Assembly (NCBI GenBank): GCA_024643945.1
Contig: JAHELX010000020.1
Location: forward strand, 1 to 24,622
Length of the DNA: 24,622 bases
Source: Anaerolineales bacterium
GTDB lineage: Bacteria; Chloroflexota; Anaerolineae; 4572-78; NAK82
Direction of reading: 5' to 3'
The translations under genes were made by a program, and so were the position numbers. Below, in pieces: positions 16,294 to 22,265 of the stretch. Below the pieces are notes generated by a model. It was not told the DNA's origin and made no database searches. It worked only from the letters and a program-made list of their open reading frames with translations. Within the stretch, counting starts at the first letter, position 1. Each line of letters starts with the position of its first letter.

Positions 16294-17386
16294 CTCTTTC
16301 CTGTTCCACGCTCGCCATAGTCTTAGTCTTCGGCGGCAGTGTACCAAGTACTGCGGCAATTGCCTTAAGGTCATCTACCAAGGATCGGATGACACGTGCC
16401 TTTTCTTCGCCGACTGGAATCTCGAGCGCTATCGCGAAATCCTGATCGTTCGTAGCAGTCAAGATGCGCTTTTTGGCGGCCCACGGCTCAATCAATTGGC
16501 GAACATCCTGTGCCCGTCCGAATTCCCCTTCTGAGAAGAGAAGCCACAACGGTGTCGCCCCATGCGACTTCCAGAAACCAAAATGAATTCCGAACCATCC
16601 GCCGGCACCTCGATCGTCTGATACCCAGACGTATCGGCCGATTCGATCCCAAGATGCCTGCGGGCGAAGTCCATTAACGCTTAGAATGTTTTCTGTGACA
16701 GCGTATTCAACGGTTGCCTGGATAATGGAATTGAGCTGAAGAATGAATGCAGGTGTTCGTTGATCTGATAATTCCACATTGGAGACAGGGGCAAAAGCGT
16801 CGTTGTCTGCAGCGTCGCATAGCGCTCGTAATTGAACAAGATCGGCTCTAGCACGGGGATCATCAACAGCCTCGTGTTCCAAAACCGACAACATGTTTTC
16901 CCATGAAGTGAGCGCAAGGACTGGTCCAAGCTGGGTGGTGGCAGATCGAGCGATACCGGCGGTGGCATCACCCTCTGAAAATGAAATCGCGGCGTCGAGA
17001 AGTCTCCGACTCAACTCCCGCCATAATGTCTGCTCGCGGGCGGCTGGCGCAACCACAAGGAGAACCGTTGGCTGAGAATAGGCGGCGAGTTGCTTCAGAT
17101 ACGAAATCGGCTGGTTGTCCGTCAGTCCTGCCCAGAACTTGTTCTCAACAAAAACACGTGGTTCAGTGTCAGCGAATCCCCACATATCGGGGCGGACTGC
17201 ACCCTCGGTCTGCTGAGTCTTGAAACGGAGCAGCGGGAGATCGGGGATGATGCCCCGAAGAAGCTTTGTCATACCATGTCGCGCGGCGTCACTTGATTCC
17301 AGAACGTATGAAAGAGCGTCCGTTGCCACGTCCTCGTTTACCTTCGAGAAACGCTTCTGAATAATATAGCTGAATACGGTATGCAT
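16274..17386 (-). CDS. PD-(D/E)XK nuclease-like protein, first gene of a two-gene cassette
   Basis: 370 residues, ATG 17386 preceded by GAGGAGA at good spacing. Residues about 66-95 give the nuclease core: RPDMWGF (Asp of PD), then VFVENKFWAGLTDNQP with the Glu-x-Lys pair, followed by ISYLKQLAAY and a LLVVAP strand. This fits a PD-(D/E)XK fold of the kind found in accessory and defence loci. The C-terminal two-thirds (a WVSDDRGAGGWFGIHFGFWKS region and a long helical end) are not recognised. The cassette boundary (G^TTCGGC at 17406) is 20 nt upstream of the start codon. A role in anti-phage defence or DNA modification sensing is inferred only from the fold and cassette setting. Confidence 0.8.
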   Translation of the reverse strand: MHTVFSYIIQKRFSKVNEDVATDALSYVLESSDAARHGMTKLLRGIIPDLPLLRFKTQQTEGAVRPDMWGFADTEPRVFVENKFWAGLTDNQPISYLKQLAAYSQPTVLLVVAPAAREQTLWRELSRRLLDAAISFSEGDATAGIARSATTQLGPVLALTSWENMLSVLEHEAVDDPRARADLVQLRALCDAADNDAFAPVSNVELSDQRTPAFILQLNSIIQATVEYAVTENILSVNGLRPQASWDRIGRYVWVSDDRGAGGWFGIHFGFWKSHGATPLWLLFSEGEFGRAQDVRQLIEPWAAKKRILTATNDQDFAIALEIPVGEEKARVIRSLVDDLKAIAAVLGTLPPKTKTMASVEQERDDEVPQ

Positions 17387-18049
17387 CGATTCTCCTCATG
17401 CCGAACTATATGATTATCTGGAATAGTCTTCCGCTTAGATGTCTCTGACGGGGTAATATACGAAATTATCTTAAAGATAAAACATGGATAGCAACGGTAC
17501 GTTCTTGAGGGACTTGATGAATACCTATAACAGCCATCCCTGAGGAACCACAGCAAGTACCTTACACGTCCACGATCTGGCAGGCTAAAGTCGGCCAGGC
17601 TCGCTAGGTGGTCGTATCCATAGGCGTTCTATCAGGCTGCTTGGCGAGAATCTCTTTGCATCTCTCGAAGATTGCCCACAGGCCAACTTTTGACTGCGCT
17701 GGGCGAAGTTTCACTATATTTGTATCTGTATTATAGTATAGCACACGTGCACCTCGGCTTCAATAGGAAGTAACTCCCTTGACCGAATGACCGAGCCAGA
17801 CGCTAAACAAGCCAGGGTCGCAATTTGCGGCCCTGTTAATTGCGCTTGGGCGAAGGGTTGGGTTGGTGAGCCGGTGGAGAATCCCAGGAAAATGGTGAGG
17901 GTGGCTCTATAGAAGGAGTTTTTAGACCTCGGTTGGTATAGTCGGCACATCAAGCGGCTCGCGTCGGGAAGTGTTACAGTAACACCAGCCGGGCGGTTAG
18001 CACAAAGCCTTTTTGTGGATCGTGCTCAGTCGTCTTTGAACGGTATGTC
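17387..18049. other. About 660 bp without a supported gene, between two cassettes
   Basis: No convincing coding frame. Present: the cassette junction GTTCGGC (minus strand, 17406-17400) preceded by the AT-rich AATCATATA; a TTATCTTAAAGATAA palindrome near 17466-17480; a 46-codon minus-strand frame at 17604-17744 (GTG start, ends MDTTT) of doubtful status; a promoter-like pair (17735-17763); and a perfect palindrome GTGTTACAGTAACAC at 17971-17985. By cassette logic it begins at the GTTTGCA of site 3, but no hairpin complementary to that start is found at its other end, so this cassette may have lost its own attC. Confidence 0.6.
17735..17763 (-). promoter_or_regulatory. Promoter-like sequence upstream of the nuclease cassette
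   Basis: On the minus strand, TTGAAG (17763-17758) and TATACT (17740-17735) are 17 bp apart, with an overlapping TATAAT. It lies about 350 nt upstream of the nuclease-like gene and could serve as its promoter or drive the small frame at 17604-17744. No terminator lies obviously between. Confidence 0.35.
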
Positions 18050-18160
18050 TGCAAACGCTAGAGCCTGCCGCCGCACTCGAGTTTGGGGGCGGTACAACCA
18101 TCGGGACGAGCCAAACACCTGGGAGCAGAGCGCGGCGTGGTCAGCAGGCGGGTGTTTGCC
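18050..18160 (-). other. attC-like recombination site 3
   Basis: Minus strand: R'' GGCAAAC (18160-18154) and R' GTTTGCA (18056-18050). The inner stem pairs CTGC...CGCCGC.CTC with GAG.GCGGCG-GCAG, leaving a 6-base bulge on one strand. It follows the stop codon of the gene ending at 18173. The ten bases GTTTGCCGAA at 18154-18163 (plus strand) are the exact reverse complement of this cassette's own start at 18915-18924. Confidence 0.75.
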
Positions 18161-18172
18161 GAAGTGTGCCTT

Positions 18173-18889
18173 CTAGCAGTCACCAGAGATTGTGTGGCCT
18201 GTGGCCTTTAACCACTTGCGCCAAGCCTTGTACAAACCATGATATCCGTCTCTCAATCGCTTAACATCTCCTGAATCGGTCGGATCAATAGTTGGACGAA
18301 TCACAACTTTATCATTGACTATGTCTAGTTTAACAACCTGTTCCCCCTCGTGTTTCACCTCGTAGGCTGCGTCAAACTCGCTGACAACAGTTTCTAACTG
18401 GCTACAAAGCTCCGTCAGTGCCCTTAGCTGACGGATGTCCTTTGAGAACCAGCGAGCCAGTCCGTATCTGCCAATGAAGGAAAAGTTGCAGATATCTTCA
18501 ATAACTGGCCTGACATACAGATTGAACATATCCCATCTATCAGTCTTAGGATCTGGCTTCCCTTCTCGATTAGCAATGCATGGTTGCCCATCTGCATCCT
18601 TTGCAAAATGGACAAGGCAGGGCCATGCATCCTCTCTGAATTTGAAGTCATTCCTTTTCCAGATTCGGTCAAGATTGTCTATGATGACCCCTAAAGAATA
18701 TCTATATCTATTTCTTAGTTCGCTGCGCTTCTCAGACTTAACGATGTCTTGAGTCGCTATTGCCGTCTTCTTCACACGTTTATCTGTATAACCCCGGAAT
18801 TGATCAAGGGATAGAAATAGACTAAGCAAAATGTCGAGCACAAATCCTATGCCAACTCCCGCTAACAGGAAAGCAATATCCTTTTCCAT
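18173..18889 (-). CDS. Unrecognised cassette protein with N-terminal membrane anchor
   Basis: 238 residues from ATG 18889. A longer frame opens at 19093, but its first 68 codons read straight through attC-like site 2, so they are unlikely to be used; an AAGGGGG stretch precedes 18889. Residues about 5-28 (AFLLAGVGIGFVLDILLSLFLSL) form one membrane segment. The remainder is soluble and charged, with WKRNDFKFREDAWPCLVHFAKD, WDMFNLYVRPVIEDICNFSFIGRYG and a helical RQLRALTELCSQLETVVSEF. No known domain is recognised. Its AT content looks higher than that of the metabolic genes. It is the sole gene of its cassette. Confidence 0.7.
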   Translation of the reverse strand: MEKDIAFLLAGVGIGFVLDILLSLFLSLDQFRGYTDKRVKKTAIATQDIVKSEKRSELRNRYRYSLGVIIDNLDRIWKRNDFKFREDAWPCLVHFAKDADGQPCIANREGKPDPKTDRWDMFNLYVRPVIEDICNFSFIGRYGLARWFSKDIRQLRALTELCSQLETVVSEFDAAYEVKHEGEQVVKLDIVNDKVVIRPTIDPTDSGDVKRLRDGYHGLYKAWRKWLKATGHTISGDC

Positions 18890-18917
18890 AAATGTACCGC
18901 CCCCTTTCTGCCATTTC

Positions 18918-19042
18918 GGCAAACGCCTCAGCACGCCGACCACGGCCGATGTGCTCCGCGAAATGAAGTTACCTCCCAATTGTGCTAACCAACTTCCCCA
19001 AAAAGCCGCGTACGTGGCGTGGTCGGCGTGTGTTTGTTCTGC
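18918..19042 (-). other. attC-like recombination site 2
   Basis: Minus strand: R'' GCAGAAC (19042-19036), a 13-bp perfect stem CACGCCGACCACG/CGTGGTCGGCGTG, an unpaired centre of about 65 nt, CTGAGGC, and R' GTTTGCC (18924-18918). It is clearly related in sequence to site 1 (shared ACACACGCCGAC and GCGGCTTTT). The outer sequence at 19036-19055 is complementary to the cassette start at 20274-20288 over all 15 bases, apart from a 5-base insertion. Confidence 0.82.
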
Positions 19043-19099
19043 GTTCGTGCATGCCGCCTTTTCCTTTGCCTTTGACTCATGTTTGGAGACCAACTATTA

Positions 19100-20212
19100 T
19101 CATCTTCCAAAGAGTAGCCAACGATATTTCCTCTCTTTGAGGATACTAGTGACCTCAAGTCCAACTCCTAATGGGGTCACGGTCAACAGTGATATGGGCA
19201 AACCCATAAGGAACTCTGCAACGCCTATAGGAACAGAGAGAAAAGTAACCCACATTCCTATCTTCTTGTACTTTCCTATGTCCTCGATAGCAGCATTTGC
19301 CTCTCTAATCTCCGCGCGTATCGCATCCTCAGACCCGATTTCACCAGCACGGAGCTTTGTACACCACTTGGAAATCTTCTCCCGAAAATTTCTTATTCTT
19401 GAGTCATTCCTTAGCCTAAGAACATCTTCCATCGTATCGGTTTTGGGTATTGTCAGGGTCTCTTTCATGTAAATACCTAGCGCAAGTCTTGTGTTGGGGT
19501 CGAAAACCTGCTTATCAATCCCTGCACCCACTTTCGGGACTCGTCTGATGTTCGAAAAAATTGGTACGTTGAGTTGAGCCGATGCTTCCAAGAGGTTTCT
19601 GATGTGACCATAGGAATATTGAATTTTCCGTCCTAGCTCAAAATCAGATTTGGTTCGACGTTGAGCGACTTCCACCTGATCTTTGAACATTTCGACAAGC
19701 GAAGGACTATCATCCTGTTTTCTCTTACGGCTTTGGGACGAGCCGAAGATTTTTTCGAGCGATGGCTGTAATCGCTCTGCTAACAGTATCACATTCCCAA
19801 GATACATCGCATTGACATCAGGCAGCAGAATGTCAAATTGGTCTGGTGTAAGATTGAAGCCCTTTCTCTCTAGGTCGGCTAGTAGCAACCCCTTGATACT
19901 TCTCGCATGTTCTTCCTCTACAGTTACTTGATTCCAGGTGCTCGGAACGATTTCCAGTAGCCCCAGCTGGCTCAACTGGTCAAACTCTGTGTTATCAAAC
20001 CAAGAAACTGTATAGACCTTGTCGTAAAGCAACAACATCTCTAACGCTTTTTGACCGACGCGAGGATTCCGCGCTTTGTTGAGAATACCTGTTGTATAGT
20101 CCGAGGGGAATGTGATTTTTGCGTAACCGCTTTCCAACGCCTTCGCCAGCAAACCGTTGGTATACGGTTCATCCAAGATGATCCCAGGAAGGGCTTGTTT
20201 CTGCTTTCGCAT
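19100..20212 (-). CDS. Unrecognised cassette protein with hydrophobic C-terminus
   Basis: 370 residues, ATG 20212 with GTGAGGAG about 9-12 nt upstream. It starts MRKQKQALPGIILDEPYTNGLLAKALESGY and continues largely helical. Residues about 163-172 are a basic, low-complexity RKRKQDD region. Residues near 260-275 read TIPKTDTMEDVLRLRNDSRIRNFREKISKW. The last 50 residues hold two hydrophobic segments (MWVTFLSVPIGVAEFLMGL and SLLTVTPLGVGLEV). No catalytic motif is evident, so a helical sensor or effector anchored in the membrane is possible but only a guess. It is the sole gene of its cassette. Confidence 0.75.
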   Translation of the reverse strand: MRKQKQALPGIILDEPYTNGLLAKALESGYAKITFPSDYTTGILNKARNPRVGQKALEMLLLYDKVYTVSWFDNTEFDQLSQLGLLEIVPSTWNQVTVEEEHARSIKGLLLADLERKGFNLTPDQFDILLPDVNAMYLGNVILLAERLQPSLEKIFGSSQSRKRKQDDSPSLVEMFKDQVEVAQRRTKSDFELGRKIQYSYGHIRNLLEASAQLNVPIFSNIRRVPKVGAGIDKQVFDPNTRLALGIYMKETLTIPKTDTMEDVLRLRNDSRIRNFREKISKWCTKLRAGEIGSEDAIRAEIREANAAIEDIGKYKKIGMWVTFLSVPIGVAEFLMGLPISLLTVTPLGVGLEVTSILKERKYRWLLFGR

Positions 20213-20281
20213 TTCATACTCCTCACAATTCGGCGTTTACTCTGCGACTGATTCGCGCCATTCTCTTTGCAAAGGCATGCC

Positions 20282-20395
20282 GCAGAACGTTCAGCACGCC
20301 GCAACGGCACGCGGAAATGGCAACGACGTTCACTCTTGCCAACCCGCAATGCCAAAAGCCGCGCGCGTGCCGTTGTCGGCGTGTGTGTGTTCCCT
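20282..20395 (-). other. attC-like recombination site 1
   Basis: Minus strand: R'' GGGAAC (20394-20389), stem CACGCCG-a-CAACGGCACGCG pairing with CGCGTGCCGTTG-CGGCGTG (one extrahelical A), an unpaired centre, CTGAAC, and R' GTTCTGC (20288-20282). The sequence just before R'' also carries TAACAAACG, common at attC left ends. GTTCCCTGACGCGC (20389-20402, plus strand) is the reverse complement of the cassette start at 21147-21160 at 13 of 14 positions. Confidence 0.82.
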
Positions 20396-20418
20396 GACGC
20401 GCACCGTTTGTTACGTTT

Positions 20419-21096
20419 CTACTCTACGCGTTCCAACGCTTTCATGATTTCTTTAGTTTGGGGACGCTCGTATATCCATAAGTAGAAGCGGTCAACATAC
20501 CAAAGCCGCCGATGCATATCGTAACTCAAGTTGTGGTGATGATACTGGTGTTCAATGAGTTTCCATATTTCCCAGCATATCGCGATGAACTTGGAGTAAC
20601 TCAAGTCGTTTTCAATGTAATCGGGCGTAGCATTTGACAGGATGAAATACAATGCCCATTCTGAGCGTTTGTTTTTAATCGCGAAGTGGTCGGGATAAAC
20701 CTTGCACAGTGCCTCACTAAGAATCGAAACGCCCAAATAGGGTCTTTTGCCGACGGCAAGTGCCGAGTCAGCATCACTAGCAGACGGCGCGTTCAAGAGC
20801 ATATTTCGGAACGCGGCTCTGATTTGGTCTGTGGTGTTCTCGCGGACAATATCATCTAAAAGCCCAAACCGCAGCGATTCATGGATAGCCCAGATTTTGT
20901 CATGCAGGAAATTAAGGAAATCTCTGTCTTTCGAGTAGGAGTTGTGCAGAAGAACCTGGGTAAACAGTTCTTGCTCTCGCTCTCCTTCTTTGGTATCGCG
21001 GCGCAATTGGGTATCGTTAACGCATTTGGAAAAATAGTCCGCGACCAACTTCTCCGCTTTTTTTATCTCTGCTTGTGTCAATATGGGTCTGGACAT
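20419..21096 (-). CDS. Unrecognised cassette protein, first cassette
   Basis: 225 residues from ATG 21096, chosen because AGGAG lies 10 nt upstream. An in-frame ATG at 21171 would start upstream of the cassette junction at 21160 and is rejected. The protein is soluble and helical: an N-terminal EIKKAEKLVADYFSK, FLNFLHDKIWAIHESLRFGLLDDI, then a conserved-looking LGVSILSEALCKVYPDHFAIKNKRSEWAL and a C-terminal aromatic stretch DMHRRLWYVDRFYLWIYERP. The YP.xFAIkNkRS segment recalls short motifs of restriction-related proteins but I would not assign a function. It is the sole gene of its cassette. Confidence 0.72.
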   Translation of the reverse strand: MSRPILTQAEIKKAEKLVADYFSKCVNDTQLRRDTKEGEREQELFTQVLLHNSYSKDRDFLNFLHDKIWAIHESLRFGLLDDIVRENTTDQIRAAFRNMLLNAPSASDADSALAVGKRPYLGVSILSEALCKVYPDHFAIKNKRSEWALYFILSNATPDYIENDLSYSKFIAICWEIWKLIEHQYHHHNLSYDMHRRLWYVDRFYLWIYERPQTKEIMKALERVE

Positions 21097-21146
21097 GGCT
21101 TTGATTCTCCTACTCGCGAATTGCGAGCACGTACTGATTTCAAAAG

Positions 21147-21190
21147 GCGTGTCAGGGAACTTATATTTCACGAAACAAAACTTGCGTGAA
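21147..21190 (-). other. Upstream boundary of cassette 1, attI-like
   Basis: Minus strand: an inverted repeat TTCACG/CGTGAA (21190-21185 and 21172-21167) is followed by AAATATAAG and the core G^TTCCCTGACACGC (from 21160). There is no attC-like hairpin before the core, as expected of an attI rather than an attC. The AT-rich lead-in resembles the one before the second boundary (AATCATATAG^TTCGGC at 17406). Confidence 0.45.
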
Positions 21191-21283
21191 GCACGGCATT
21201 TTCCTCATGCTTTCCGCAATACCTGTTGCGGGAATCCAGGAAAGGGAGTTTCTCCTGTGCACAGGTTCTATTCATGTGCCCTC

Positions 21284-21418
21284 CTACAACGGCAAATTAT
21301 CCAGCGGACTCTTAATCACCACGCCCTCGGGTCCGCATGTTTCGCTTCGGACGAAACAAGAAACGTCACCCACTTGACCAAGCCGCCTGCCTGTGGTAGG
21401 GAATGGAATTTTGGCCAG
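21284..21418 (-). pseudogene. 44-codon C-terminal gene remnant next to the insertion sequence
   Basis: An open minus-strand frame from the IS end to a TAG at 21284, ending CGPEGVVIKSPLDNLPL. The G-V-x-x-S-P-L-D-x-L-P ending resembles the tail of integron integrases (IntI1 ends with GVRSPLDALP, established), and it sits immediately upstream of the cassette array. The residues before it do not show the expected tyrosine-containing YTHVL segment, so the match is weak. Alternatively it is the out-of-context tail of the STAND-like gene interrupted by the IS, because the frames can be joined. Confidence 0.3.
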
Positions 21419-21504
21419 TGCGTATTCCGATGAAATCGTCCACGAGTTCCGGGGATGCCGTCCACCTGTCAGAGCGAAGCGACGCTAGCATAAGCATTAT
21501 ACAA

Positions 21505-22254
21505 TCAAGCGGTCGGCATGGGCAAGGCAGAATCGACCTTGCGCCGTGACTCTCCTTTGAGAGTCAGCCGGTAGGCATTGTGAACCAGACGATCCAGGAT
21601 GGCGTCTGCGATGGTAGGATCGGGGAAGCGGGCGTGCCACTCGGCGATGGGCACCTGGGTGGCCACCAGTGTAGAGGATCGGCCGTAGCGATCATCCAGG
21701 ATCTCGAGCAAGTCCTGGGACTGGGGGCGGGTCAAGGGATCCCGCAGCCAGTCATCGAGGACCAGGAGTTGGACACGGGCGAAGGCGTCAAGCAGGTTGG
21801 GATAGGAGCCATCGGCGTGAGCGAGCGCGGTCTGGTGCAAGAGGCGGGAGGTGCGCTGGTAACGGACATGGGAGTAATGGCGGCAGGCAGCGTGGGCCAG
21901 GGCGCAGGCCAGGAAGGTCTTGCCGACGCCGGTGGGGCCAAGGACGAGAATGTTGAGGTGTTGGCGGACCCACTCGCCCTGGGCCAGTTGCAGAACGAGG
22001 CGACGGTCCAGGCCACGCGCGGGAGAGAGATCGAGGTCTTCGATGGTGGCTGGTAGCGACAGCCGAGCCGCCTTGAGGCGTCGTTGCAGACGGTTGTTGT
22101 CGCGGTGAGTGCACTCGCGGTCGATGAGCAGGCCGAGGCGATCCTCGAAGGGGAGGTCCGTGTATTGAGGGTTGTGAAGTTGCTCTTCGAGCGCGGCACG
22201 AAAAGCAGGCAGGCGGAGTTGGGTCAGCTTGTCAAGCAGGGGTTGGGTCAACAT
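21505..22254 (-). CDS. istB: IS21 helper ATPase IstB
   Basis: 249 residues. It has an N-terminal helical region (LLDKLTQLRLPAFRAALEEQL), Walker A GPTGVGKT near 105-112, FLACALAHAACRHYSHVRY, Walker B LLVLDDW near 164-170 and ATQVPIAEWHARFPDPTIADAILDRLVHNAYRL, the standard IstB/DnaC-like AAA+ order. It assists the IstA transposase in target choice and strand transfer. The start lies 11 nt after the istA stop. It appears intact. Confidence 0.95.
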   Translation of the reverse strand: MLTQPLLDKLTQLRLPAFRAALEEQLHNPQYTDLPFEDRLGLLIDRECTHRDNNRLQRRLKAARLSLPATIEDLDLSPARGLDRRLVLQLAQGEWVRQHLNILVLGPTGVGKTFLACALAHAACRHYSHVRYQRTSRLLHQTALAHADGSYPNLLDAFARVQLLVLDDWLRDPLTRPQSQDLLEILDDRYGRSSTLVATQVPIAEWHARFPDPTIADAILDRLVHNAYRLTLKGESRRKVDSALPMPTA

Positions 22255-22265
22255 AGGTCATCTCC

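Noticed and set aside
17714..17953. 79-codon minus-strand frame
   Set aside because: No recognisable pattern or ribosome-binding site; it covers a promoter-like region and reads into AT-rich repeats.
18001..18017. CACAAA...TTTGTG hairpin as a terminator
   Set aside because: Only six pairs and no convincing T-run after it in either direction.
18890..19093. N-terminal extension of the 238-residue cassette gene to 19093
   Set aside because: The 68 extra codons are the translation of attC-like site 2; the ATG at 18889 has its own purine-rich leader and begins a clean membrane segment.
21083..21433. Plus-strand 116-codon frame over the cassette boundary and IS left end
   Set aside because: Overlaps the cassette gene start, attI-like region and IS end; composition and motifs do not support a protein.
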